Below are positions 1 to 9,070 of a DNA stretch of 64,000 nt, in pieces. The notes below the pieces were generated by a model. That model saw only the letters and a program-made list of their open reading frames with translations, ran no database searches and was not told the DNA's origin. Position 1 is the first letter of the stretch. The number at the start of each line of letters is the position of its first letter. The stretch is from an uncultured Bacilli bacterium (GTDB lineage Bacteria > Bacillota_I > Bacilli_A > RF39 > UBA660), in assembly GCA_934153945.1 (NCBI GenBank), contig CAKPFM010000004.1, positions 39,786 through 103,785 on the forward strand, written 5' to 3'. Both the position numbers and the translations under genes were made by a program.

Positions 1-150
1 AATGGTAAAGTATTTGTAAAAGAAGAACCAAAAATGTGGATTTGTCGTAATTGCGGACATGTTCATTATGGAGATAAAGCTCCAGAAATTTGTCCAGTAT
101 GTAATCATCCACAAAGTTATTTTGAGGTAAAAAACGAAAATTATCTATAA
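1..150 (+). CDS. Rubrerythrin-type protein, C-terminal rubredoxin domain (5' end outside window)
   Basis: The reading frame is open from the window edge and gives the last 49 residues of a protein. They contain two CxxC pairs (WICRNCGH and CPVCNH), the Fe(SCys)4 knuckles of a rubredoxin-like domain. The tyrosine and proline spacing is that of the C-terminal domain of rubrerythrin, a cytoplasmic peroxide-reducing di-iron protein of anaerobes. The di-iron four-helix domain would lie upstream and is not visible, so another rubredoxin-tailed protein remains possible. Confidence 0.8.
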   Translation, partial: NGKVFVKEEPKMWICRNCGHVHYGDKAPEICPVCNHPQSYFEVKNENYL

Positions 151-172
151 TAAAAAGATCAAAAATAATATA

Positions 173-206
173 AAAGAAACAATAATTTAAGTTATTGTTT
201 TCTTTT
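173..206 (+). terminator. Rho-independent terminator after the rubrerythrin gene
   Basis: An AAGAAACAATAA arm pairs with TTATTGTTTTCTT (one bulged T) across a short loop. A T-rich 3' arm follows. Confidence 0.6.
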
Positions 207-217
207 GCAAAAAAAAC

Positions 218-246
218 TTGCATTATTTAATCATCTATATTATAAT
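218..246 (+). promoter_or_regulatory. Sigma-A promoter for ywiB-argS-rpoE
   Basis: TTGCAT at 218-223 and TATAAT at 241-246 are separated by 17 nt. They sit just upstream of the ywiB ribosome binding site. Confidence 0.7.
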
Positions 247-268
247 TATGCAGGTAAAGGAATATATT

Positions 269-595
269 ATGTCAAAAGTAAAATTAAGAATAAAATTAAA
301 TGAATATGAAGATATTATAGATGGTATATTTATTGATAATAAAATAAAATTTTTATTAGATAAAAAAATAGTAACAATAACTATAAATGATAATAATATA
401 ATTATGGAACGAAGACATAATGATAATGAATATACATATATTTGCTTTGATGAAATAAATCCAAAAGCCTATTACTTTTATAATAATGAATATCCTTTAA
501 ATATAGAATTAATAAATATGAATAAAAATAGTAATATTATAGAAATAAAATATAAAATAGAAGAAAATATATTTGATTTTAAAATAGAATATTAA
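269..595 (+). CDS. ywiB: DUF1934 (YwiB-like) beta-barrel protein
   Basis: This is a 108-residue, strand-rich cytoplasmic protein. The ATG at 269 is chosen because AGGTAAAGGA precedes it and an upstream TTG start would overlap the promoter. Alternating hydrophobic and charged strands, the small size and the position directly before argS and rpoE match the DUF1934/YwiB family of Bacilli, a calycin-like barrel of unknown biochemical function. The family call rests on context plus fold-like pattern, because sequence conservation is weak. It is cotranscribed with argS, with an 11-nt gap. Confidence 0.6.
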   Translation: MSKVKLRIKLNEYEDIIDGIFIDNKIKFLLDKKIVTITINDNNIIMERRHNDNEYTYICFDEINPKAYYFYNNEYPLNIELINMNKNSNIIEIKYKIEENIFDFKIEY

Positions 596-606
596 GGAAG
601 TGAAAT

Positions 607-2295
607 ATGATTCTAGAAGCACTAAATAATATATTTAAAAATGTATTAAATGAACTTAACTTAGATACAAATTCAAATGTTATAAAGTCTAATAGACCTG
701 AACTATGTGATTATCAATTTGATGGGGTTTTTAGACTAGCTAGTGCAGCACATGAAAATCCAGCTGTAATTGGTGAAAAAATAGTAAATAAAATAAAAGA
801 ATTACAAAACTATGATGACTACTTTAAAATAGTAGAATTTGTAAAACCAGGATTTATAAATATTACTGTATCAGACAAGTTAATTAATAATTTAGTAACA
901 AAAATAAATACTGAAGAACATTTAGGTATTAAACAACCAGAAAAAATAGAAACATTCTTTTTAGATTATGGTGGATATAATATAGCAAAACCTCTTCATA
1001 TCGGTCATTTAAGACCAACAATAATAGGTGAATCAATAAAAAGAATTATTAAATTTATGGGACATAATACTATTTCAGATGTACATTTAGGTGATTATGG
1101 TTTACAAATGGGTCAAGTAATATATGGAATAAAAAGAGACAATATTACTATAGAAGAAATAGATATAGATTACTTAAACAAAATATATCCGGAAATTAGT
1201 TCATTATGTAAAGAAAATGAAGAAGTAAAAGAAGAATGTGCTAGAATAACTAAAGAATTACAAAATAATAATCAAGAATATGTAAAAATTTGGAATAAAA
1301 TAGTTGATGTATCAATAAAAGATGCTAAAAAACTATGTGATTATTTATCAGTTTCATTTGATTTATGGGAAGGTGAAAGTGATGCTTGTAATTATCTAGA
1401 AAAAGTAGAAGAAATATTAAAAGAAAAAAACTTATTAGTTGAAAGTGAAGGAGCATTAGTAGTTAATGTAAAAAAAGAAGAAGATAATAAACCAATGCCT
1501 CCAATGATGTTTAAAAAAAGTAATGGAGCATATGTTTATGACTCAACTGATTTAGCAACCATATATGAACGTATGATAAAATACAATCCAGACCATATTA
1601 TATATGTCACTGACTTCAGACAAAATCTTCACTTTGAACAAGTATTTAGAGCTAGTGAATTAGCTGGATTTCTTCCTTATAAATCACTAGAACATGCGTA
1701 CAATGGTACTATAAATGGTAGTGATGGAAAACCATTTAAAACAAGACAAGGAAATGCTCCAAAATTAGGAGAATTATTTGAAGAAGTAAAAGAAACATTT
1801 ATAAATATGAAGGAAAGTAATAAGAATATGTCAGAAAATGATATTGATATTATTACAAATTCAATTATAAAATTTGCTGATTTACAAAACAATAGAGAAA
1901 AAGACTATATTTTTGATATAGCTAAATTCTCTAATGTTGTAGGAAAAACTGGACCATATGTTTTATATACATATGTAAGAACAAATAAAATGATAAATGA
2001 TAATGGATACTTAAATGATATCATTTATAATGAATTTGATAGAAACTTAAGAAAAAAAATCATAGAATTTGATTTAGAGGTAGAAAAAGCTTTCAAAGAA
2101 AGAATGCCTCACTATATTGCTGATTATATATATGATTTATGTCTTACTATGAATGCTTTCTATCAAAATAATCATATTAATAATTTAGAAGATGAAGATA
2201 AGAAAAATAGTTGGATTTATGTATTAAATACTGCTAATAAAATATTAAAAGAAATGTTATATCTACTTATGATAGATATTCCAACCGTTATGTAA
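607..2295 (+). CDS. argS: Arginyl-tRNA synthetase
   Basis: This is a 562-residue class I aminoacyl-tRNA synthetase that charges tRNA-Arg in the cytoplasm. The N-terminal tRNA-recognition (Add-1) domain spans about residues 1-85. The HIGH motif (KPLHIGHLRP) is at 131-134. The active-site loop KTRQGNAPKL replaces a canonical KMSKS, as is typical of ArgRS, and a helical DALR anticodon-binding domain fills the last about 120 residues. Length is normal. The start has GGAAGTGAA as its ribosome site. It sits between ywiB and rpoE as in Bacillus. Confidence 0.96.
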   Translation: MILEALNNIFKNVLNELNLDTNSNVIKSNRPELCDYQFDGVFRLASAAHENPAVIGEKIVNKIKELQNYDDYFKIVEFVKPGFINITVSDKLINNLVTKINTEEHLGIKQPEKIETFFLDYGGYNIAKPLHIGHLRPTIIGESIKRIIKFMGHNTISDVHLGDYGLQMGQVIYGIKRDNITIEEIDIDYLNKIYPEISSLCKENEEVKEECARITKELQNNNQEYVKIWNKIVDVSIKDAKKLCDYLSVSFDLWEGESDACNYLEKVEEILKEKNLLVESEGALVVNVKKEEDNKPMPPMMFKKSNGAYVYDSTDLATIYERMIKYNPDHIIYVTDFRQNLHFEQVFRASELAGFLPYKSLEHAYNGTINGSDGKPFKTRQGNAPKLGELFEEVKETFINMKESNKNMSENDIDIITNSIIKFADLQNNREKDYIFDIAKFSNVVGKTGPYVLYTYVRTNKMINDNGYLNDIIYNEFDRNLRKKIIEFDLEVEKAFKERMPHYIADYIYDLCLTMNAFYQNNHINNLEDEDKKNSWIYVLNTANKILKEMLYLLMIDIPTVM

Positions 2296-2306
2296 GGAGA
2301 ATTTTT

Positions 2307-2732
2307 ATGAAATTAAAAGATATGCCAATAGAAGAATTGGAACTATTAAGTTATACAGATATTACTTATAAAATATTAAAAGAAAATAAAAAATCTATGA
2401 CAACAGCAGCATTATTTAGAGAAATATGTGATCTATTAGAATTAACCGATAGTGATTTTGATTCTAAAATAGGTGATTACTATACATCATTAACCTTAGA
2501 TAAAAGATTTGTACTATTAAAAAATAATGAATGGGATGTTAGAGATAATCATTCAGTAGAAATTATCATCGATGATGATGAAGATGAAGAAGTAGAAGAA
2601 ACTGAAGAAGAAGAGACAGAAGAAGTAGAAGAAACAGATGAAGATATAATTGATGATGATATGCTAGATGATGACTTAGATGACGATATGGATGATCTAT
2701 CAATTGTAGATGAAGAAGAAATAGAAGAATAA
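2307..2732 (+). CDS. rpoE: RNA polymerase delta subunit
   Basis: This 141-residue protein has an N-terminal HARE-HTH winged-helix domain (about residues 1-85) and a very acidic Asp/Glu tail (about 88-141). That is the signature of the delta subunit of Gram-positive RNA polymerase, which promotes polymerase recycling and displaces nucleic acid from the enzyme. The ribosome site is AAGGAGAA and the gene lies 11 nt after argS. The disordered acidic tail makes homology assignment by similarity difficult, but the domain order and the argS-rpoE synteny are characteristic of Bacilli. Confidence 0.92.
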   Translation: MKLKDMPIEELELLSYTDITYKILKENKKSMTTAALFREICDLLELTDSDFDSKIGDYYTSLTLDKRFVLLKNNEWDVRDNHSVEIIIDDDEDEEVEETEEEETEEVEETDEDIIDDDMLDDDLDDDMDDLSIVDEEEIEE

Positions 2733-2770
2733 TATATTTAAAATAGTTTATATTAATACTGGTGATAACT

Positions 2771-3256
2771 ATGTATTATATGGACTATTTTTTTTTATTT
2801 TCATTATTAGGTCATATTATAGAATCTTTCTTTTATACATCTGGTGATGGTGGAATTTTATATGGTCCTTATACACCAGTATATGGAATAGGTGTATGTA
2901 TAGTACTTTTTGTAACAAATATTATTAATAAAAAAAATATTAAATTTAAACCTTTTTATATTTTTTTAACAGGTTTTATTATATTAAGTTTTATTGAATA
3001 TATAGGTGGAATTTTAATAGAAAAAATATTTAAAGTAGTATTTTGGAATTATAGTAGTATGAAATTTCACATAGGAAATTATATTTCACTAGAAATGGCC
3101 CTAATATGGGGAATAGCTTCATTAGTAATAGCATATTTAATTAAACCTTTTTGTGATAAATGGATAAAAAAAATACCCAAAATTATTACATGGGTATTAA
3201 TAATATTATTTTGTATAGATATTTTATTAACTTTGTTTACTAAAGTATTCTTCTAA
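2771..3256 (+). CDS. CmpB-type putative ABC-transporter membrane protein
   Basis: A 161-residue integral membrane protein with about five hydrophobic segments. The start at ATG 2771 is chosen because GGTGAT at 2761 is the ribosome site, making the GTG at 2762 unlikely. The motif GPYTPVYGIG near residue 40 and the E-G-G-x-L pattern after the third helix match the 'putative ABC-transporter type IV' family (CmpB-like, PF06541). No partner ATPase is present. Its 3' end overlaps the convergent carboxypeptidase gene by 30 nt. Substrate unknown. Confidence 0.7.
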   Translation: MYYMDYFFLFSLLGHIIESFFYTSGDGGILYGPYTPVYGIGVCIVLFVTNIINKKNIKFKPFYIFLTGFIILSFIEYIGGILIEKIFKVVFWNYSSMKFHIGNYISLEMALIWGIASLVIAYLIKPFCDKWIKKIPKIITWVLIILFCIDILLTLFTKVFF

Positions 3257-3883
3257 AGTTAATTTGTTTTCATAAATATATTCAGCTACATCTTTACCAA
3301 CATATCGGTAATGCCATGGTTCATACTTAAAACCAGTTATCTTTTGTTTATCTTCAGGATATCTCATTATAAAACCATATTTGTAAGCATTATTTTTCAT
3401 CCATTCAAATTCATTGCTTTCGGCAAATAAATTATAATCATTATTAGAACCCATTACATCGATAGCTAAACCAGTTTGATGTTCAGAATGTCCAGGTTTA
3501 GCGCTACATTTTAGAGCATATTTTAAACCTTTATCTTGAGTATATCCATCAAATAATTTTTTTTGATAATCATAATCACGATAAGCTGATACTACAATAA
3601 TTTTATATCCTAATTTTTGAGCATCATTGAACAAATTTTCAAAATTTTTTAAAACTTCTTCTCGAACCTTTTTACCATTATAGGCCATATTATTAGGAAT
3701 TTCTACTAAATCACTAGGTACATAAACTGCCGGTAATTTGTTATTTTTATTTACTAAAGTTAATATATTATCAGGATTTTTAATTAGTTTGATATTTTTA
3801 TAAAATCTCTTTTGATTAATCTTTATAATAAAGAAGATAATTATTAATATAATAATTATAATAATTGATATAATTTTTTTCAT
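3227..3883 (-). CDS. VanY/LdcB-family D-Ala-D-Ala (LD/DD) carboxypeptidase
   Basis: A 218-residue membrane-anchored peptidase. An N-terminal hydrophobic segment (residues 4-22) serves as signal anchor. The catalytic domain carries SAYRDYDYQ, then SEHQTGLAIDV with the zinc ligands His and Asp, and EPWHYRYVG with the third ligand His. This motif set belongs to the VanY/DacB M15 family, which trims peptidoglycan stem peptides outside the membrane. No vancomycin-resistance partners are nearby, so routine cell-wall maturation is the likely role. It converges on and overlaps the preceding gene. Confidence 0.88.
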   Translation of the reverse strand: MKKIISIIIIIILIIIFFIIKINQKRFYKNIKLIKNPDNILTLVNKNNKLPAVYVPSDLVEIPNNMAYNGKKVREEVLKNFENLFNDAQKLGYKIIVVSAYRDYDYQKKLFDGYTQDKGLKYALKCSAKPGHSEHQTGLAIDVMGSNNDYNLFAESNEFEWMKNNAYKYGFIMRYPEDKQKITGFKYEPWHYRYVGKDVAEYIYENKLTLEEYFSKQS

Positions 3884-3931
3884 ACTTTCACCACTATAAA
3901 ATATGCTTAAATTTAATAATTATTACATAAT

Positions 3932-3972
3932 TCGACAAATATTGACATAAGAAAAATGTATTATATTGTCGA
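3932..3972. promoter_or_regulatory. Inverted repeat upstream of sensor kinase gene (possible operator)
   Basis: TCGACAA at 3932-3938 is repeated as TTGTCGA at 3966-3972, with a TTGACA-like element at 3942 between them. It lies immediately before the ribosome binding site of the kinase gene. No regulator is assigned. Confidence 0.35.
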
Positions 3973-3983
3973 GAGGTGATAAT

Positions 3984-5159
3984 ATGAATTTATTTGATTC
4001 AGTATTATTTTTAATTATTTTAGCTATATTTCCTTTTACATTATATTTTTTATATTTAATTTATACAAAAACATTACAAATAGAAAAAAGTCGATTAATA
4101 TTAGATTTTGTTATATTTAGTTCGTTTTATTTAATTTTAAAATATAATTTTAATTATGTAGTTTCTCTTATATTGATAAATGTTCCATTTATAATAGCAT
4201 ATTACGGTAATAGAAAATTATCAGTTTTTATACTATCAATTTTATCAATATATTATTATCATATTTACTTTGATATTAATTACTTCTTTTTAATAGCTGA
4301 ATACTTAATTTATTATGGTATATATCAATTAGATAAGGAAAAATTTTTTAATATTTTTATAATTATCAAATTTTTAATATTAACTATATTTTTAATAAAA
4401 ACAAACTATATTATTTTATTAAATGTTATATTATTTATAATAATTAAATTCTTATTATATTCATTTAAAAAAATTGAACAAGTTATTTCTTTACACAAAT
4501 CTTTAGAACAAACAAATGAAAATAATAAAATGTATGAATCATTATTTAAAATAACTCATGAAATTAAAAATCCAATAGCAGTTATAAAAGGTTACTTAGA
4601 TATGTATGATGAAAATAACGAAAAACATAAAAAATATATACCTATAATAAAGAGCGAAACTAATAGAGTATTAGTTTTATTAGAAGATTTTTTATCTATA
4701 AATAGAATAAAAATTAATAAAGATATAATTGATATTTCTTTACTAATAGAAGAGGTAATAATAAGTTTTGAACCATTATTAAAAAATAGACATATAAAAG
4801 TAAACTTTGAACAAGATGAAATATATATTGAAGCAGACTATGATAGATTAAAACAAGTCTTTATAAATTTAATAAAAAATAGTATAGAAGCTATTAATAA
4901 TAATGGAATTATAGATATAGATATTGTTCCAAAAAATAAATATATATATATTAATGTTAAAGATAATGGTATAGGAATGAAAAAAGAAGAGATAGAAAAA
5001 TTAAACTATCCATTTTATACAACAAAACAAAATGGAACAGGATTAGGATTATACTTATCAAAAGAAATAATAAAAAAACATGATGGAACTATGTCTTTTG
5101 AATCAATTGATGGAATGAATATTGGTATTAAATTGCCATATGATGCTAGATTAAATTAA
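3984..5159 (+). CDS. Membrane sensor histidine kinase (sporulation-kinase-like), orphan
   Basis: A 391-residue kinase whose start is ATG 3984 after GAGAGGTGAT. Residues 1-160 form about six transmembrane segments with no extracytoplasmic domain. The phosphoacceptor H-box THEIKNPIAV has His at about residue 192. The ATPase domain has an N box (FINLIKNSIEA), G1 (DNGIGM) and G2 (GTGLGL), all intact. The multi-TM input plus the HEIKNPI form resembles KinB/KinD-type phosphorelay kinases of Bacilli. No response regulator is adjacent, consistent with feeding a shared phosphorelay, but the partner is unknown. Confidence 0.88.
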   Translation: MNLFDSVLFLIILAIFPFTLYFLYLIYTKTLQIEKSRLILDFVIFSSFYLILKYNFNYVVSLILINVPFIIAYYGNRKLSVFILSILSIYYYHIYFDINYFFLIAEYLIYYGIYQLDKEKFFNIFIIIKFLILTIFLIKTNYIILLNVILFIIIKFLLYSFKKIEQVISLHKSLEQTNENNKMYESLFKITHEIKNPIAVIKGYLDMYDENNEKHKKYIPIIKSETNRVLVLLEDFLSINRIKINKDIIDISLLIEEVIISFEPLLKNRHIKVNFEQDEIYIEADYDRLKQVFINLIKNSIEAINNNGIIDIDIVPKNKYIYINVKDNGIGMKKEEIEKLNYPFYTTKQNGTGLGLYLSKEIIKKHDGTMSFESIDGMNIGIKLPYDARLN

Positions 5160-5192
5160 AAAAAAATAGTATAATACCATTAGGGTGATGAT

Positions 5193-6365
5193 ATGAAAAA
5201 AGTAACTATTCTAGCACTTCATTTAGGATATGGTGGTATAGAAAAATGTATAACTTCTCTAGCAAATTCATTATGTAGTGAATATAATGTAGAAATTATA
5301 TCAACATATAAGTTAGATAATTCCCCAGCATTTCCATTAAATGAAAAAGTTGAAATTAAATATTTATTGCCTGGTAATATAACAAAAAAAGTAGAAAAAT
5401 ATAAGATAGATATAAGAGGTTTAAATTTTATAAAATTAATTAAAGATATTTTTAATGATTATATAAAAAAGAAAAAAATAGGAGAATTATTTAAAGATAT
5501 TAAATTAAGCTATAAAAATGTTAAAGATTGTAAAAAAGAGATGATAAAAGCTATTCAAAATTGTGATAGTGATATTATTATATCAACTAGATATAAACAT
5601 AATAAATTATTAGGAAAATATGGTAAAAGTAAATTAAAAATTGGATGGGAACACAATTATCATAATAATAATAAAAAGTATATAAAAAATGTAGTATCAT
5701 CAATTAAAAATTTAGATTATTTTGTTCTAGTAACAAAAGAACAACAAGAATTTTATCAAAAATTAACAAATACTAAATGTATCTATATACCTAATGGAAT
5801 AGAAATAAAAGATAATAGATTTGCTGAATTAGATGGTAATAACTTAATATCAATAGGTAGGTTATCAAAAGAAAAAGGATTTCTAGATTTATTAGATGTT
5901 GTAGCTTATGTAAAAAAAATATATCCAGATGTTAAATTAAATTTAATTGGTGATGGACCAGAAAAAGAAAAAATAATAAAACAAATAAAACAATTAAATT
6001 TAGAAGATAATGTTGTATTACATGGATATAAAAATACAGAAGAAATAAATAATATTTTATTAGGTAGCTCTATATATGTAATGACTTCCTTTACTGAATC
6101 CTTTGGCTTAGTATTATTAGAAGCAGCACAATTTAGAATACCATTAGTTTCTTTTAAAAATAGTGGCTCAAATGACATTATAAGTAATAATTGGGATGGA
6201 TATTTAATAGAAGATAGAAATAAAGAAATAATGGCAAAAAAAATAATAGAACTATTAAAAAATAAAAATAGAAGAATAATAATGGGTAACAATGCATATA
6301 AAAAATGTTTAAAATATGATTTAAGTAATATAATAAAAGAGTGGAAAAAACTAATAGAAAGATGA
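5193..6365 (+). CDS. GT4-family glycosyltransferase
   Basis: A 390-residue GT-B fold enzyme. The N-terminal acceptor domain starts with a glycine-rich loop (HLGYGGIEKC). The C-terminal nucleotide-sugar domain shows IGRLSKEKGF, LIGDGPEKE, VVLHGY and the E-x7-E motif ESFGLVLLEA. This pattern defines retaining GT4 transferases used in polysaccharide, teichoic acid or glycolipid synthesis. An intervening basic segment (about 70-115) may contact the membrane. It is followed 4 nt later by a TVP38 membrane gene, suggesting coexpression. Acceptor and sugar cannot be read from the sequence. Confidence 0.88.
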   Translation: MKKVTILALHLGYGGIEKCITSLANSLCSEYNVEIISTYKLDNSPAFPLNEKVEIKYLLPGNITKKVEKYKIDIRGLNFIKLIKDIFNDYIKKKKIGELFKDIKLSYKNVKDCKKEMIKAIQNCDSDIIISTRYKHNKLLGKYGKSKLKIGWEHNYHNNNKKYIKNVVSSIKNLDYFVLVTKEQQEFYQKLTNTKCIYIPNGIEIKDNRFAELDGNNLISIGRLSKEKGFLDLLDVVAYVKKIYPDVKLNLIGDGPEKEKIIKQIKQLNLEDNVVLHGYKNTEEINNILLGSSIYVMTSFTESFGLVLLEAAQFRIPLVSFKNSGSNDIISNNWDGYLIEDRNKEIMAKKIIELLKNKNRRIIMGNNAYKKCLKYDLSNIIKEWKKLIER

Positions 6366-6369
6366 TAAT

Positions 6370-6939
6370 ATGGAAGAAATAATTCATAGTATTACAGTAT
6401 GGATTCAGAATTTTGTTTTAAATAATAATATATTTATTAGTTTATTTATAGGTTCTTTTATAGTTGTACTAGAATCAATTTTACCATTTTTACCACTAGC
6501 TGTTTTTATAGCAATTAATGTGATTGCCTTTGGACCTGTTATAGGTTTTATCTTATCATACATTTCAACAATTATAGGTTGTACATTAAGTTTTTATTTA
6601 GTGAGAAGTTTAAGAAAATATAATAATTCAGAATTTATTCAAAAATTAGTTGATAAATTTGAATCTATGAAATTTAGCAATTTAGTAATTATTACAGCTG
6701 TTCCATTTACTCCCGCTTTTTCAATTAATATAGCAGCAGGTCTATCTAAAATGGAATATAAAAAATTTTTAGGAGTATTAATAATCGCTAAATTATCTAC
6801 TATTTATTTTTGGGGATTTATAGGCACAACCTTACTAGAAAGTATTACTGATATAACAGTTATATCAAAAGTATTAGTATTACTTCTAGCAACTTATATT
6901 CTTTCAAAAATGATAATGAAACATTTTGATATATGTTAG
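6370..6939 (+). CDS. TVP38/TMEM64 (VTT-domain) membrane protein
   Basis: A 189-residue polytopic membrane protein. The VTT domain is recognised from the re-entrant element around LPFLPLAVFIA and the GxxIGxxLSFYLVR segment, followed by a second half containing the PFTPAF motif and a terminal helix. The family is related to DedA-type proteins implicated in lipid scrambling and envelope integrity. The gene follows the glycosyltransferase by 4 nt and precedes rmuC. Confidence 0.82.
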   Translation: MEEIIHSITVWIQNFVLNNNIFISLFIGSFIVVLESILPFLPLAVFIAINVIAFGPVIGFILSYISTIIGCTLSFYLVRSLRKYNNSEFIQKLVDKFESMKFSNLVIITAVPFTPAFSINIAAGLSKMEYKKFLGVLIIAKLSTIYFWGFIGTTLLESITDITVISKVLVLLLATYILSKMIMKHFDIC

Positions 6940-6947
6940 GAGGATTT

Positions 6948-8012
6948 ATGGAGTATTTAATAATAATTTTATTAATAGTAATTTTAATATTAGTTATATT
7001 ATCTTTATCAAAAAATATAAATGAATCAAATATAACTGAAAGACTTGGAAAATTAGAAACAAATATGATAAAAGAAGTAAGTGAATTTAAAGGAGATATC
7101 AATAAAGATTTAAATGAAAATTTTATTAAAGTTAATGATAAATTAGAAGAAAGATTAAGATTAATTAATGATGCAGTAAATGAAAGATTAGATCAAAATT
7201 TTGAAAAAACAAATAAAACATTTAATTCTATACTAGAAAGAATTTCAAAAATAGATGAAGCTCAAAAGAAAATTGATAGTTTATCTAATGATATAGTATC
7301 ATTACAAGGAGTATTAACTGATAAAAAAACAAGAGGTATTTTTGGAGAAGTAAATTTACAAAATATTATGTCTAATGTATTTGGCGATAATAGCAAGGTA
7401 TATAAAATGCAAGAAAAAATGCCTAATGGAACTATAGTAGATTGTGCACTATATGCTCCAGAACCATTAGGTTTAGTTGGAATTGATTCTAAATTTCCAC
7501 TTGAAAACTATCGTAATATGGTTGATAGAAATAATGATATTAAAAAAAGAGAAGAGTCAGTTAAATTATTTAAACTTGATATGAAAAAACATATAGATGC
7601 GATTGCTGATAAATATATTATTCCAGGAGTTACAAGTGATCAAGCAATTCTATTTTTACCAGCAGAAGCTATTTTTGCAGAACTTAATGCATATCATACT
7701 GATATAATTGATTATGCTTATAAAAGAAGAGTTTGGATAACAAGTCCTACTACATTAATGAGTACTTTAACTACTATTCAAGTTATAATCAAAAATATTG
7801 AAAGAGATAAATATGCATCTATTATTCATAATGAATTGAAATTATTAGATATAGAATTCAAAAGATATAAAGATAGATGGGATAAATTAGCTCATAATAT
7901 TGATAATGTATCAAGAGATGTAAAAGATATATATACAACTACTGATAAAATTAGTAAAAGATTTGATTCTATTAATCAAGTAGAAGTAGAAAAAATTACT
8001 TATGAAGAATGA
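6948..8012 (+). CDS. rmuC: RmuC-family DNA recombination protein
   Basis: A 354-residue protein with an N-terminal transmembrane helix (residues 2-22), a coiled coil (about 30-125) and a C-terminal RmuC domain containing GIFGEVNLQNI, DSKFPLENY and LPAEAIFAELNAY. RmuC limits inversions at short inverted repeats and has a predicted endonuclease-like core. ATG 6948 is chosen because AGGAGG lies 7 nt upstream. The ribosome site overlaps the stop region of the previous gene, so the two are translationally close. Confidence 0.92.
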   Translation: MEYLIIILLIVILILVILSLSKNINESNITERLGKLETNMIKEVSEFKGDINKDLNENFIKVNDKLEERLRLINDAVNERLDQNFEKTNKTFNSILERISKIDEAQKKIDSLSNDIVSLQGVLTDKKTRGIFGEVNLQNIMSNVFGDNSKVYKMQEKMPNGTIVDCALYAPEPLGLVGIDSKFPLENYRNMVDRNNDIKKREESVKLFKLDMKKHIDAIADKYIIPGVTSDQAILFLPAEAIFAELNAYHTDIIDYAYKRRVWITSPTTLMSTLTTIQVIIKNIERDKYASIIHNELKLLDIEFKRYKDRWDKLAHNIDNVSRDVKDIYTTTDKISKRFDSINQVEVEKITYEE

Positions 8013-8015
8013 AAA

Positions 8016-8045
8016 TTTAAGTTCATCAAATTAGATGAACTTAAA
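8016..8045. terminator. Bidirectional hairpin between rmuC and lysR-type gene
   Basis: A perfect 12-bp stem (TTTAAGTTCATC / GATGAACTTAAA) with a 6-nt loop lies between convergent genes. T-rich flanks are short on both sides. Confidence 0.6.
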
Positions 8046-8085
8046 AATTAGTAAGAAATTAAATGTAGAAATTTTTACAAGATAA

Positions 8086-8967
8086 TTAAGATATATTTTG
8101 CAATATATCAATAAATTTAGATGCAGTGAAACTAGGAATACTATTATTTTTAATGGCATATCCTAGTTTTCTTTTTGGTATTTCTATATCAGTTTTAATT
8201 TCATATAGTGTTTTATTCAATTTATTAATAATAAATTCTTTCGTTAAAAGAGCTATTCCAAAATCATTTTCCGCAAAATTACTTAATAAAATATGACTCA
8301 CTACTTCTATTTTAGGTTTACATTCTAAATTATTTTTTATTAAAAATTCATCAAAATTATTTCTATTTACGGAAGGTTTTTTTTGAAGTAAAATATCTTC
8401 TTTCAATAATTCATTAATATTTTTAAATGATATATTTTTATATTTTTCTCCACCAACAAATATGTCATTTAAAGGTGTTATTAATTTATAATTTATGTCA
8501 TTTATTTTATAATTTGGAATAGCAGTAATAATAATATCCAATGAACCATCCCTTAACCTTTTTATTAAATTTTCGGTTAAATCATTTGTAATACTAATAT
8601 CAATTTTAGGGTATTTATTATGAAATTTTTTTAAATATGGTAATAAAAAATTTTCTGAAATAGTTGTAGTCGAACCGATATTTATAATTCCTTCATCTAA
8701 ATTTTTTAGTGCTGCAAATTTATTTGAACCATTAACAAAGTAATTCATACCATCCTTTATATAATTAAATAATATTTTTCCCTCATTTGTTAATATTACC
8801 CCTTTAGGTGTTCTTATAAATAATTTACCACCCAATTGTTCTTCTAATGTTTTAATTGATTGAGTTACTGCAGGTTGACTAATCATAAGTTTTTCTGCAC
8901 CCTTTGATATACTTTTTTCGATAGTGACTTCATAGAAAACTTTATATAATTCAAAATTTATATTCAT
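8086..8967 (-). CDS. LysR-family transcriptional regulator
   Basis: A 293-residue regulator. The N-terminal winged HTH (residues 1-65) contains KLMISQPAVTQSIKTLEEQLGG, typical of LysR proteins, and the remainder is a two-lobed periplasmic-binding-protein-like effector domain. LysR factors usually act on the divergent neighbour. Here that is the unknown zinc-ribbon gene starting at 9071, and the 103-bp intergenic region carries a palindrome of LysR-box type. The effector is not predictable. Confidence 0.92.
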   Translation of the reverse strand: MNINFELYKVFYEVTIEKSISKGAEKLMISQPAVTQSIKTLEEQLGGKLFIRTPKGVILTNEGKILFNYIKDGMNYFVNGSNKFAALKNLDEGIINIGSTTTISENFLLPYLKKFHNKYPKIDISITNDLTENLIKRLRDGSLDIIITAIPNYKINDINYKLITPLNDIFVGGEKYKNISFKNINELLKEDILLQKKPSVNRNNFDEFLIKNNLECKPKIEVVSHILLSNFAENDFGIALLTKEFIINKLNKTLYEIKTDIEIPKRKLGYAIKNNSIPSFTASKFIDILQNIS

Positions 8968-8981
8968 TTTATATCTCCTTC

Positions 8982-9000
8982 ATATAAGTAATGCTTATAT
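8982..9000. promoter_or_regulatory. Palindromic putative LysR-type operator
   Basis: ATATAAG-N5-CTTATAT forms a near-perfect dyad in the divergent promoter region. A further half-site-like ATAAGTAATATAT follows at about 9006. This is the arrangement expected for a LysR autoregulatory and activation site. Confidence 0.5.
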
Positions 9001-9020
9001 ATGACATAAGTAATATATAT

Positions 9021-9049
9021 TTGTATTATATATAAAAAAATACTATAAT
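9021..9049 (+). promoter_or_regulatory. Promoter of the zinc-ribbon/Nudix pair
   Basis: TTGTAT (9021-9026) and TATAAT (9044-9049) are spaced by 17 nt, directly downstream of the LysR-type palindrome. Confidence 0.65.
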
Positions 9050-9070
9050 ACAAGTGAAAGAAGGAAAAAT

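Noticed and set aside
3227..3883. Vancomycin-resistance vanY
   Set aside because: There is no vanH, vanA, vanX or vanRS partner. The motifs are general M15 carboxypeptidase features.
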